Shown piece by piece: positions 1-9,180 of a stretch of DNA of 64,000 nucleotides (positions within the stretch are counted from its first letter, which is position 1; each line of letters opens with the position of its first letter). The position numbers and the translations under genes were made by a program. This DNA is from Prochlorococcus sp. scB243_495D8 (GTDB lineage: Bacteria > Cyanobacteriota > Cyanobacteriia > PCC-6307 > Cyanobiaceae): positions 1 through 64,000 of the forward strand of contig JFLT01000015.1 in assembly GCA_000634195.1 (NCBI GenBank). The letters run 5' to 3'. The notes under the pieces were generated by a model. That model saw only the letters and a program-made list of their open reading frames with translations. It was not told the origin of the DNA and ran no database searches.

Positions 1-2
1 TA

Positions 3-722
3 AATAACACAAGGAATACACAAATTTGTCTTTTTTTAGTTGAATCAATTTTATTAGATGCACTAAAAGAAAATGGTTTTAAACCAACTTATGTTGCGGG
101 ACATAGTCTTGGAGAAATCACTGCACTATATTGTGCGGATGTTTTTTCATTCGAAGATTGTGTTTCTCTTATAAAAGAAAGGTCTCAATTAATGGTCAAT
201 GCTGGGAAAGGATCTATGGCAGCAGTAATTGGTTTTGATCGAAATCAACTTGATTTATTAGTGCAAAAAATTGATGATATTGTCATTGCTAATGACAATA
301 GCTCTTCCCAAGTTGTCTTATCAGGATCTACTGAAGCCTTAGATAATTTATCGAGAGAAATTGCTTGTAAAAGATTCTTGAAATTAAATGTTTCAGGAGC
401 TTTTCATTCGCCATTTATGAATGAACCTTCATCAAAATTTTGTAAGTATTTAAAAAAGATTACATTTAACAAGCCCTCTTTCCCTGTTATAAGTAATTAT
501 GAACCTTCACTGTGTAGCGATCCAAACGAGCTTAAAATTAGATTAGAAAAGCAAATGTGTAATGGAGTGAGGTGGCGAGAAACTATGGATTTAATGGCAC
601 AAGATAGCAATCTTCATATTGTCGAAATTGGCCCTTCTAATGTACTTAGCGGTTTAGGAAAAAGACATCTTAAAGATGTAAAAATTTCTCAAGTTTCATC
701 TTCTGATCAAATATCTTATTAA
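3..722 (+). CDS. fabD: Malonyl-CoA:ACP transacylase, 5' end cut by window
   Basis: Transfers the malonyl group from CoA to acyl carrier protein, the entry step to fatty-acid elongation in the cytoplasm. The reading frame is open to the left edge, so the N-terminus lies outside the window. The nucleophile motif AGHSLGE (Ser codon at 105-107) and the downstream catalytic His in SGAFHSPFM are both visible, as is the late VEIGPSNVLSGL motif. The 192 ATG is internal to the gene and is not the start. The gene ends 5 bp before plsC, consistent with a fatty-acid/phospholipid operon. Identity is certain at family level; only the start is unknown. Confidence 0.96.
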   Translation, partial: NNTRNTQICLFLVESILLDALKENGFKPTYVAGHSLGEITALYCADVFSFEDCVSLIKERSQLMVNAGKGSMAAVIGFDRNQLDLLVQKIDDIVIANDNSSSQVVLSGSTEALDNLSREIACKRFLKLNVSGAFHSPFMNEPSSKFCKYLKKITFNKPSFPVISNYEPSLCSDPNELKIRLEKQMCNGVRWRETMDLMAQDSNLHIVEIGPSNVLSGLGKRHLKDVKISQVSSSDQISY

Positions 723-727
723 TTTGT

Positions 728-1348
728 ATGAAACATCATACTATTCAAAAATTAATCTATGAATTAGTAAGCAAGCTTTTTGTATTTCCAATTTATAAAT
801 TTGTATTTAAAGGTCATTTAATAGGTAGAGACAATATTCCGCAAAAAGATTCCTTTATCATGGTTTCTAATCATGGTTCTTTACTTGACCCTCCTTTGTT
901 AGGACATGCCCTTGGACGTAATATATCCTTTATGGCCAAGGCAGAGCTTTTTAGAATCCCTTTCCTCGGCTTTATTATCAAGGCTTGTGGAGCGTATCCT
1001 GTAAAAAGAGGAATTGCAGATAAAAACACAATTAAAACAGCATGTAAGAAATTATCAGATGATAATTGTATTGGAATTTTTATTGATGGCACTCGTCAAA
1101 AAAATGGTCGAGTGAATAAGCCCAAACAAGGTGCAGCATTATTAGCCTTTAAAAATCAAAAATTATTATTGCCTGTTGCAATAGTTAATTCACATAGACT
1201 AATAAGATTTAGATTCTTTATTCCTTTGTTTTCAAAAATAGTTATTAAAGTGGGCAAACCTGTTCAACCTCCACAAAGTTCAGCAAGACATGATCTGAAT
1301 TCTGTAACAATGCACCTTCAAGATAAAATTAATAATTTGATTGGATGA
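728..1348 (+). CDS. plsC: 1-acyl-sn-glycerol-3-phosphate acyltransferase
   Basis: Acylates lysophosphatidic acid to phosphatidic acid at the inner membrane, the second acylation of glycerolipid synthesis. The 206-residue protein shows the acyltransferase blocks in order: NHGSLLDP (the HX4D catalytic motif, about residue 48), a FMAKAELFRIPFLG block, IFIDGTRQKNG (about residue 117) and LLPVAIV. The start lies 5 bp after fabD, so co-transcription is likely. The 3' end is only 4 bp from the convergent tsaB stop. The exact acyl donor (acyl-ACP or acyl-phosphate) cannot be read from sequence. Confidence 0.93.
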   Translation: MKHHTIQKLIYELVSKLFVFPIYKFVFKGHLIGRDNIPQKDSFIMVSNHGSLLDPPLLGHALGRNISFMAKAELFRIPFLGFIIKACGAYPVKRGIADKNTIKTACKKLSDDNCIGIFIDGTRQKNGRVNKPKQGAALLAFKNQKLLLPVAIVNSHRLIRFRFFIPLFSKIVIKVGKPVQPPQSSARHDLNSVTMHLQDKINNLIG

Positions 1349-1352
1349 ATAT

Positions 1353-2006
1353 TTAGTTAATTGGAGAAATAGGGTAAAGAGGCAAAACTTTTCTCCAGGA
1401 ATCTATATTTGAATTTGATAAATTTTTATTTGATAAATCTAATAGTTCTTTCAAATCTTTTTTATCATCATAATTAGCTTCAAAAGAAGTTTCTTTACTA
1501 TCAAGTGCTTTGACAACTTTTGGTAAAATTGTTTCTCGAATTATTAGATCCGAGGAGTTTTTTTCGTTACCACAAATTTCATATTTACCTGCAATAAAAC
1601 CTTTACGTTTTAAATTTTTGAAAATCCAGAATGATTTTTTGTTTTTTAAGATATTATTATTTGATGCAATTCTTTTTGCCATTATTTCAAATGAACTAAA
1701 ACTGTCTAGAGGGCAATTTATTTGTTGAGAGATAGTTCTTGCTAAAACTACAATTAGTCGTGAAGCATTAAAATTTGCTGGCCCTATACTGACAGATAAC
1801 TTATTTATTTTTTGTAAATTTTCTTTGGAAATGAATTTGTTAAGATCATTTATCAAGTTGTTGCAGAGGTCATTATCAAATTTCTTGATAAATAATTCAT
1901 CAGATTCTAGGTCATTGTTTTTTCTATACCCAAAGCCAAAAGAATTATCTGTGCTATGAATCACTAATGTAGAGTAATTCTCTCCTTGATTGAGTTTATT
2001 TGTCAT
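1353..2006 (-). CDS. tsaB: TsaB-like tRNA threonylcarbamoyladenosine factor
   Basis: TsaB (YeaZ) is the inactive ASKHA-fold partner of TsaD in making the t6A modification at position 37 of ANN-decoding tRNAs. The 217-residue protein begins with a divergent beta-strand block (LVIHSTDNSFGFGY) and has the family block SIGPANFNASRLIVVLA, equivalent to the SxGPGSFTGLRIG region of other TsaB proteins. The rest is poorly conserved and Lys/Asn-rich, as is usual for this family in AT-rich genomes. It converges on plsC and lies just downstream of ycf34 on the same strand (9 bp). Older annotations call this family a protease or chaperone. Confidence 0.82.
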   Translation of the reverse strand: MTNKLNQGENYSTLVIHSTDNSFGFGYRKNNDLESDELFIKKFDNDLCNNLINDLNKFISKENLQKINKLSVSIGPANFNASRLIVVLARTISQQINCPLDSFSSFEIMAKRIASNNNILKNKKSFWIFKNLKRKGFIAGKYEICGNEKNSSDLIIRETILPKVVKALDSKETSFEANYDDKKDLKELLDLSNKNLSNSNIDSWRKVLPLYPISPIN

Positions 2007-2015
2007 TTATTATCT

Positions 2016-2267
2016 TTAAACAGGTAATTCCTTACCTGGATTAAACTTAGACCATTTACCAAATTCATTTTCAAAACTTTCACAAGATTGGACATCCCAA
2101 TCAGTTTTATAATCACCATTATTATCTTTAATTATATTGACATGAATGAATGGTTTTTTTGCTTTAAAATCAGGTAGATCACAAATATGATCAACGCCAT
2201 GATTATTTTCAACATCATGATAAGTGATACATCTATCAACCCATTTACAGTTGATGCAAATGCACAT
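2016..2267 (-). CDS. ycf34: Ycf34 family Fe-S protein
   Basis: Ycf34 is a small protein conserved in cyanobacteria and red-algal plastids; the family is known to bind an iron-sulfur cluster and to influence photosynthetic electron transport. The 83-residue protein starts with the family signature MCICINCKWVDRCITYH, giving clustered Cys at positions 2, 4, 7 and 13, with further Cys near residues 31 and 62. The frame stays open for 23 codons upstream, but that extension is hydrophobic and non-conserved, so the start is placed at the Met of MCICINC. It is divergent from the CCA-adding enzyme with only 14 bp between start codons. Confidence 0.9.
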   Translation of the reverse strand: MCICINCKWVDRCITYHDVENNHGVDHICDLPDFKAKKPFIHVNIIKDNNGDYKTDWDVQSCESFENEFGKWSKFNPGKELPV

Positions 2268-2281
2268 AATTAAAAAATAAT

Positions 2282-3499
2282 ATGAAAAATAGCTTTCACA
2301 CAGATCATACACTAATAATTGATGAATTAGAAACAAGTATAAAATTTTACAATTTGGATTTAATCTTAGGTTTTTTACCTAAAGGATCATATTTGGTTGG
2401 TGGTTTTATAAGAGATATTATTTTGGGAAGAAAAACTGAAAAGTTAGATGTTGATATTGTGGTACCTTTAAATGCAATTGAAATTGGTAGAAAGATTGCA
2501 GATAATATTGGATCAAGATTTATAGTTTTAGATAAAAAAAGGGAAGTAGTAAGAATTTTTCTTAATAATATTTATATTGATATTGCTAATCAAGTTTCAT
2601 CTTCCATAGAAGGAGATTTATGTTCTAGAGACTTTTCGATTAATTCAATTGCTTTTTTATTTGATAAGAAGAGTTTGTTTGATCCACTAAATGGTCTTAA
2701 AGATCTTGAGATTTCTTTGCTTAGAACTTATTCTGAAAACAATTTATTAAATGATCCTTTAAGAATTTTAAGATGTTTTCGATTTGTTTCAGAATTGAAT
2801 TTTAAAATTGATTTAAGATTAGTTGATTTTATAAAAAAAAATAAAGGGAGCTTATATCTTGTCGCAAAAGAGAGAATTAATTATGAAATACAGAAAATAG
2901 TAAATGGAGCAAATGCTCTTGATGCAGTATTGTTGATAAAAAAATTAAATATATTTGATACTGAAAATTTATTTGAAGATTCTTTTTTTTTGGATTTAGA
3001 GAAAATTAATTATGGAAAACTTAATCAGGAAGAAAAAGATAAATATTTACCATCATTTTTTATTGCTCAAATCTTAGATGTTGTAAATTTAGAGAAACTG
3101 AAATTTAGTAAAGCTGATATTGCAAAAACTAAGTTATTGCGAAAATGGCACCTTTTCTTAAAAAACAAAAACATCGCTCAGTTAGATGAATTTGATAGAT
3201 TTAAATTACATCAAGAATTAGAAATGTTTATGCCATCTTTTATTTTTTATTTACCTCAAAACTTACAATTAGATTGGCTTCAGAGATGGCGTAACAACGA
3301 TGATAAACTATTTCATCCCTCAAACTTAGTTAATGGTGATGTAATTAAAAATAATTTGGAAATCAAGGATGGACCTATCTTGGGAGAGCTTCTACAGTAT
3401 CTTTCTAAAGAACTTGCATATAAGAGATTGAATAATTTTGATGAAGCTATTTATAAAGCAAAGCGATGGATTGAACAAAATGCGCCAAAATGTGATTAA
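2282..3499 (+). CDS. cca: tRNA nucleotidyltransferase (CCA-adding) / poly(A) polymerase family
   Basis: Class II nucleotidyltransferase that adds or repairs the 3' CCA of tRNAs, or polyadenylates RNA. The 405-residue protein shows the class II head in order: YLVGGFIRDIILGR (about residue 36), the metal-binding KLDVDIV Asp pair, and RDFSINSIAF, followed by NDPLRILRCFRFVSEL, the neck helix motif. The C-terminal half is helical and divergent, as usual. Whether the enzyme adds CC, A or CCA, or makes poly(A), cannot be told from sequence; cyanobacteria often carry more than one paralogue. The start is very close to divergent ycf34. Confidence 0.88.
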   Translation: MKNSFHTDHTLIIDELETSIKFYNLDLILGFLPKGSYLVGGFIRDIILGRKTEKLDVDIVVPLNAIEIGRKIADNIGSRFIVLDKKREVVRIFLNNIYIDIANQVSSSIEGDLCSRDFSINSIAFLFDKKSLFDPLNGLKDLEISLLRTYSENNLLNDPLRILRCFRFVSELNFKIDLRLVDFIKKNKGSLYLVAKERINYEIQKIVNGANALDAVLLIKKLNIFDTENLFEDSFFLDLEKINYGKLNQEEKDKYLPSFFIAQILDVVNLEKLKFSKADIAKTKLLRKWHLFLKNKNIAQLDEFDRFKLHQELEMFMPSFIFYLPQNLQLDWLQRWRNNDDKLFHPSNLVNGDVIKNNLEIKDGPILGELLQYLSKELAYKRLNNFDEAIYKAKRWIEQNAPKCD

Positions 3500-3557
3500 A
3501 TACACATAGCTTAGTTTTGTTTAGAAGTTCAAACTTCAAAATCATTTTTAAAAATTT

Positions 3558-3977
3558 ATGAGTATTCGCATTTACATTGGCAACTTACCACAAGGATTTA
3601 ATCCAAAAGAATTTGATACACTTTTAAAGTCAGTTTCTGACTCCATTAGATTTAAAGCAGTTTTAGATAAGGAAACTAAGGAATGCAGGGGGTTTGGTTT
3701 TGCGACTTCTAATAATGAAGATAATGCTAATTTATTAATTCAAAAATTAAATGGTTTTGAATTTAATGGTTCTAAATTAAGAGTAGAGCTATCAGAAAAG
3801 AAAGATTCTGCTTCAAATAAAAGAAATAGTGGAAAATTAAATAAGAATAAGAAGAGGAAAGACTTTAAGAAAATTGTTCACAGTGATGCTCCTAATTTAG
3901 AAGCTCCTGATCCAAGATGGGCAGGAGAACTATCTAAATTAAAAGATTTGTTGGCTAATCAGAAGACTCCTGCTTAG
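3558..3977 (+). CDS. RNA-binding protein with one RRM domain
   Basis: Cyanobacterial RRM protein of 139 residues. One RNA recognition motif spans about residues 3-80, with RNP2 (IYIGNLP) and an RNP1-like block (CRGFGFATS) carrying the aromatic residues that stack on RNA bases. After the RRM comes a Lys/Asn/Ser-rich basic linker (about residues 83-112), then a short C-terminal segment ending near DPRWAGELSKLKDLL. Cyanobacterial Rbp proteins are often cold-regulated, but most have a Gly-rich tail; this one has a basic tail and a distinct conserved end, so it may belong to a separate subgroup. It ends directly against the crtB stop on the other strand. Confidence 0.88.
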   Translation: MSIRIYIGNLPQGFNPKEFDTLLKSVSDSIRFKAVLDKETKECRGFGFATSNNEDNANLLIQKLNGFEFNGSKLRVELSEKKDSASNKRNSGKLNKNKKRKDFKKIVHSDAPNLEAPDPRWAGELSKLKDLLANQKTPA

Positions 3978-4886
3978 TCATTTAATTCGAGAAATTAAAA
4001 AAGATATAGGAATTTCAAAAGCTTTTACTGAATTTTTTACAAAAGCTCTATTATTAAAGACATCATAATCTAGCCTTTCTATAGAATCTAATATTCCTCT
4101 GTAAAGACGTAAGGATGTCCATACAGGCCATCTTGCGTCAGAAGATAACCATTTGATTCCATCTTCAGATTTCTGGAACCAATCGCGAGCCCTAGTTAAT
4201 TGAAATTTCATTAGTGCTTTCCATTGTTTGTTTATTTCACCTTTTAAAAGTTTTTCTTCAGAATAATTAAATTTTTCAATATCTTCTTGAGGAAGATAAA
4301 TTCTACCTCTTTGCCTATCTTCGCCGACATCTCTTAATATATTTGTTAATTGATTAGCTATACCTAAAGCTATAGCGGCTTCTGAGGGGTCAGGTTTGGC
4401 ACTCCATGGAGCAGATGTGTAAGCACTATCAATCCCCATGACATTCTGAGTCATCAAACCAACAGTCCCTGCGACTCTATAACAATAGAGTTTTAATTCA
4501 TCAAAATCTTTGTATCTAAATTTATTAAGATCCATTCTCTGGCCATCTATCATGTCTAGATAAGGTTGAATACTTTGTGGATATTTTTCGATGGTGTCTA
4601 GTAGAACGGCATCTAATTCCGATTTAATGTTGCCTTTAAAAACATTCTTTGTATTTTCTTCCCATACATTTAAATTTTCTGCAAGTTCATCTTGTGATTT
4701 AGTTGAAGCTTCTAAGCTATCCATTATTTCATCTGTTCTTCTACACCAAACATAAATAGCCCAAATAGCTTTTCTTTTCTCTACAGGTAGCAGAAGGGTT
4801 CCCAAGTAAAAGGTTTTAGCCCATTTTTGGGTTTCTTTTCGGCATATCTCGTATGCTTGATCTAGTTGAGAAATTGAATTTTTCAA
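3978..4886 (-). CDS. crtB: Phytoene synthase
   Basis: Condenses two geranylgeranyl diphosphates to 15-cis-phytoene, the first committed step of carotenoid synthesis. The 302-residue protein carries both Asp-rich diphosphate-binding regions: CRRTDEIMDS (about residue 48) and LTNILRDVGEDRQRGRIYLP (about residues 180-199), plus the YCYRVAGTVGLM block. It lies 39 bp downstream of the phytoene desaturase gene on the same strand, so crtP-crtB form a likely operon. The gene ends with no gap against the convergent RRM gene. Confidence 0.97.
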   Translation of the reverse strand: MKNSISQLDQAYEICRKETQKWAKTFYLGTLLLPVEKRKAIWAIYVWCRRTDEIMDSLEASTKSQDELAENLNVWEENTKNVFKGNIKSELDAVLLDTIEKYPQSIQPYLDMIDGQRMDLNKFRYKDFDELKLYCYRVAGTVGLMTQNVMGIDSAYTSAPWSAKPDPSEAAIALGIANQLTNILRDVGEDRQRGRIYLPQEDIEKFNYSEEKLLKGEINKQWKALMKFQLTRARDWFQKSEDGIKWLSSDARWPVWTSLRLYRGILDSIERLDYDVFNNRAFVKNSVKAFEIPISFLISRIK

Positions 4887-4925
4887 AAAGTTTTAGATGA
4901 ATTTTAAATTACTGGAATGTAAATC

Positions 4926-6368
<1,443 letters not shown>

Positions 6369-6416
6369 TTAAAGTTAGAACATAATAGTTTTTTTCGTTG
6401 ATTATTTCGTAAAATT

Positions 6417-6764
6417 ATGGAAAAAATGCTTTTAAAATCGACTACTAGGCATGTAAGAATTTTTACTGCCGAAGTGGTAGATGAGGAATTAAAGTTTCAT
6501 CCCAATAAACTAACACTTGATTTAGATCCTGATAACGAATTTATTTGGAACGAAGATTCTCTAAACAAAATAAATGAAAAATTCAATGAATTAATAAGAG
6601 AGAGAGCAGGAAAGGATTTAGATGATTATGAACTTCGAAAAATAGGATCAGAAATTGAAGGTTTGATTAAGTTTTTGCTTCAAAATGGTCAGCTTAGCTA
6701 TAACCCTGATTCTAGAGTAATGAATTATTCAATGGGTTTACCAAAGACAAATGAAGTGCTGTGA
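6417..6764 (+). CDS. ndhM: NAD(P)H-quinone oxidoreductase subunit M
   Basis: Cyanobacteria-specific subunit of the thylakoid NDH-1 complex on the cytoplasmic arm, needed for cyclic electron flow and respiration. The 115-residue protein matches the family throughout: [11 protein letters not shown] near the N-terminus, [11 protein letters not shown] (about residue 32), a middle block [20 protein letters not shown], and an ending of [17 protein letters not shown]. It has no membrane helix. The stop overlaps the GTG start of the next gene (GTGA), so the two are translationally coupled. Confidence 0.96.
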   Translation: MEKMLLKSTTRHVRIFTAEVVDEELKFHPNKLTLDLDPDNEFIWNEDSLNKINEKFNELIRERAGKDLDDYELRKIGSEIEGLIKFLLQNGQLSYNPDSRVMNYSMGLPKTNEVL

Positions 6765-7384
6765 ATAGATCATCCTCAAATAGAAGGCCAAGAAGAGGCT
6801 CAAATAGAAGTTATTATCCACCAAATTCAAGGGACATGGATCCTTATGGTCAAAAAAGCAATAGATTGCCTGCTTCTTCTGAACAAAAGATCAATTTTAG
6901 TACAGGAACCATTGCCGTACTAGCTGGAGTATTAATTTTAGGAGTTGGTATAGGGAGCGCTATTACCAGTACAACTGATGGCGGCCAGGGAAATATAGCA
7001 AGTCAACAACAATTAGATATGGCTGTTCCAGATCCTGAATTTTGCAGACAATGGGGAGCTAGTGCTTTTGTAATTGATGTTGAAATGTATACGACTCTTA
7101 ATCCATCTACGAGTTTTGTAACACAACCAGCTCTTCAGCCAGGGTGTGTTATTAGAAGAGAGAATTGGACAGTGCTACAAAAAGAGGGCGCTATTAGTAA
7201 TGAAGATGTAAGGGAATGTAAGCAAAGGATGAATACTTTTGCTTATATTGGTTCTATAAGAGATAAGCCAATAGTAAAATGCGTTTATCAGACTGATGTA
7301 AATGAAAATAAATTTATAATAAAAGGTGATGGACAAGCTGAAGACGGCGGGGTAGGTATTAACAGAGAAGCAATTCAATTTTGA
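6761..7384 (+). CDS. DUF3172 family membrane-anchored protein
   Basis: Cyanobacterial protein of unknown function, family DUF3172. The 207-residue product has a basic, Arg/Ser/Asn-rich head (residues 1-45), one membrane segment ([20 protein letters not shown], about 49-68), and then an extracytoplasmic or lumenal domain with conserved Cys ([36 protein letters not shown] and KPIVKCVYQ), which may form disulfides. The start is a GTG overlapping the ndhM stop; no ATG fits in frame before the conserved region. Coupling to ndhM suggests, but does not show, a thylakoid role. Confidence 0.85.
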   Translation: MNRSSSNRRPRRGSNRSYYPPNSRDMDPYGQKSNRLPASSEQKINFSTGTIAVLAGVLILGVGIGSAITSTTDGGQGNIASQQQLDMAVPDPEFCRQWGASAFVIDVEMYTTLNPSTSFVTQPALQPGCVIRRENWTVLQKEGAISNEDVRECKQRMNTFAYIGSIRDKPIVKCVYQTDVNENKFIIKGDGQAEDGGVGINREAIQF

Positions 7385-7390
7385 TCGAAA

Positions 7391-8335
7391 TTATATATGC
7401 CTCAAAGGGTTTTCTAAACTAGCAAATTGAGGGAGAATGTTTTTCTTAAATACTTCTGATGCTCTTGATGTATATCTTGAAGGATTAGTAATTAATTTAA
7501 GTTCTCTTTTCACCTCTAAATCAGCAACGAATGCTTTGTGGATTGTTCCAGCCGATAATTCTCTTTCAATAGAAACAACTGGCAAAAAGGAAGCTCCTAA
7601 ACCTGATTGAACTGCATTCTTGATTGCTTCAAGAGAGTTAAGTTCCATCTCAATTTTTAATCTTTGAATATCAAGCCCAGAATCTTGGAGAAGTTTGTCA
7701 ACAACTTTTCTTGTCGTAGATTGTGAGTCTAATGTTACAAAATTTAATTTGTATAAGTCTTCTTTTAGAAGCTCTTTTTTGGTCGAAAGTGGATGTTTAG
7801 ATGGTAAAACTAATGCCAATTCATCAGTGGCATATGGAATTACTTGTAGCAAATTTTCCAAATCTCCAGGTAATTGTCCACCAATAATGGCTAAGTCAAT
7901 TTGTCCATTTGCCACACTCCATCCAGTTCTCCTCGTACTATGAACTTGAAGTTGAACGGATACATCAGGGTATTTTTGTCTGAATAATCCTATCATTCTC
8001 GGCATTAAATAGGTACCTGTTGTTTGGCTCGCTCCAATGACAAGAGTTCCACCTTTTAAGCTATTTAAATCTTCAATAGCTTTGCAAGCTTCGTCACATT
8101 GGTTCAAAATTCGTTCACAATATTCAAGTAATAGTCTCCCTGCTTCAGTCAATAGAGCCTTCCTACCACCTCTGTCGAAAATTGTGATTTCAAGTTGTTT
8201 TTCTAAATTTTGTATTTGTAAACTTACGGCAGGTTGGGTTACATATAAGAGATCTGCAGCTTTTTTAAAACTTCCTTGAGCTGCTATAGCTTTTAATATT
8301 CTTAATTGGTCGAGTGTAAATGGTAATTCTGGCAT
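7391..8335 (-). CDS. rbcR: LysR-family regulator, RbcR/CmpR type
   Basis: LysR transcription factor of 314 residues. The winged helix-turn-helix is at the N-terminus ([20 protein letters not shown], then [16 protein letters not shown]), followed by the co-inducer domain with [20 protein letters not shown] and [11 protein letters not shown]. This block pattern is typical of cyanobacterial and plastid RbcR, linked to control of RuBisCO, carbon concentration and NDH-1 genes. It is divergent from the Z-ISO-like gene and upstream of ndhF1/ndhD1, which it could control. The 83-bp divergent gap carries a nested dyad (8352-8391) that is a candidate operator, including for autoregulation. The exact regulon is not readable here. 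Confidence 0.9.
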   Translation of the reverse strand: MPELPFTLDQLRILKAIAAQGSFKKAADLLYVTQPAVSLQIQNLEKQLEITIFDRGGRKALLTEAGRLLLEYCERILNQCDEACKAIEDLNSLKGGTLVIGASQTTGTYLMPRMIGLFRQKYPDVSVQLQVHSTRRTGWSVANGQIDLAIIGGQLPGDLENLLQVIPYATDELALVLPSKHPLSTKKELLKEDLYKLNFVTLDSQSTTRKVVDKLLQDSGLDIQRLKIEMELNSLEAIKNAVQSGLGASFLPVVSIERELSAGTIHKAFVADLEVKRELKLITNPSRYTSRASEVFKKNILPQFASLENPLRHI

Positions 8336-8351
8336 CTATTATGCCTACAAT

Positions 8352-8391
8352 TTCTTATAATTCTAATGCTTAGGAGCATTCTTGTTAAGAA
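8352..8391. promoter_or_regulatory. Nested dyad, candidate LysR operator
   Basis: Two inverted repeats sit one inside the other in the rbcR/Z-ISO divergent gap. The outer arms are TTCTTA (8352-8357) and TAAGAA (8386-8391); the inner arms are AATGCT (8365-8370) and AGCATT (8375-8380) around TAGG. Both pairs are perfect. LysR proteins usually bind interrupted dyads in the divergent region next to their own gene, so binding by RbcR is the simplest idea, but it is inference. Confidence 0.45.
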
Positions 8392-8418
8392 CCAAAATTA
8401 TTTGAACAATTTAAATAT

Positions 8419-9147
8419 ATGGAGACTCATAAAACTTCGCTAATCATCTTAATTTTAATTTTGATTTTTGCGGTCATTCATAGTGGGGGAGCTGCTTTAA
8501 GAAATAAAGCAGAATCTATTATGGGTCCAAGATTATGGCGTTTATGTTTTGTTTTTTTAAGTTTGCCATCTGCAATTATCTTGATTAGTTATTTTTTAGC
8601 TCATAGATATGACGGAATTAGATTATGGAATTTACAGGGCAATAATATTGTTTTTATGGTCGTTTGGTTCTTAACTGCAATAAGTTTTTTATTTTTATAT
8701 CCCGCTACTTACAATTTGCTAGAAATTCCTTCCGTTTTAAAACCTAAAGTACGAATCTATGGAACTGGGATAATGCGAATCACAAGACATCCACAAGCAT
8801 TTGGTCAGATAATTTGGTGTTTTGCTCATACTTTATGGATTGGTACATCATTCACATTAGTAACTTCTATTGGCTTAGTTTTGCATCACCTTTTTGCAAT
8901 CTGGCATGGTGACAAGAGATTAGCAAATAGATTTGGGGAAGAATTTGAAAATTTTAAACAAAATACTTCCATAATCCCTTTCTTGGCCATACTTGAGGGG
9001 AGGCAAGAATTTAAGATTAAAGAATTTTTTAGGTTATCTCAACTGGGCATATTAATTGCAATAGGCGTACTTTGGTGGTCTCATCAATATATAAATATTG
9101 CTGTCAAAACATTTAATTCATCATTTTTGTCTGAATTTTTCAATTGA
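8419..9147 (+). CDS. NnrU/Z-ISO family, probable 15-cis-zeta-carotene isomerase
   Basis: Integral membrane protein of 242 residues with several hydrophobic segments (about 7-24, 42-62, 77-97, 126-160, 208-225). It is in the NnrU family and closely resembles plant Z-ISO, the haem b isomerase that turns 9,15,9'-tri-cis-zeta-carotene into the 9,9'-di-cis form between PDS and ZDS. The matching blocks are AVIHSGGAALR (His21), ITRHPQAFGQIIWCFAHTLW (His124, His137), IGLVLHHLFAIWHGDKRLA (His156/157) and TSIIPFLAILEGRQ. His in the first and third blocks are candidate haem ligands. Two carotenoid genes lie about 2-4.5 kb away. Automatic annotation would probably say NnrU; the isomerase call rests on motif similarity and context. 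Confidence 0.78.
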   Translation: METHKTSLIILILILIFAVIHSGGAALRNKAESIMGPRLWRLCFVFLSLPSAIILISYFLAHRYDGIRLWNLQGNNIVFMVVWFLTAISFLFLYPATYNLLEIPSVLKPKVRIYGTGIMRITRHPQAFGQIIWCFAHTLWIGTSFTLVTSIGLVLHHLFAIWHGDKRLANRFGEEFENFKQNTSIIPFLAILEGRQEFKIKEFFRLSQLGILIAIGVLWWSHQYINIAVKTFNSSFLSEFFN

Positions 9148-9180
9148 CAGTTTAAAATCAAAATAAAAGTTCTCTAAAAA

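Noticed and set aside
2268-2336. A 23-codon upstream extension of ycf34
   Set aside because: The added part is not conserved in pattern and would overlap the cca start; the family begins at MCICINC.
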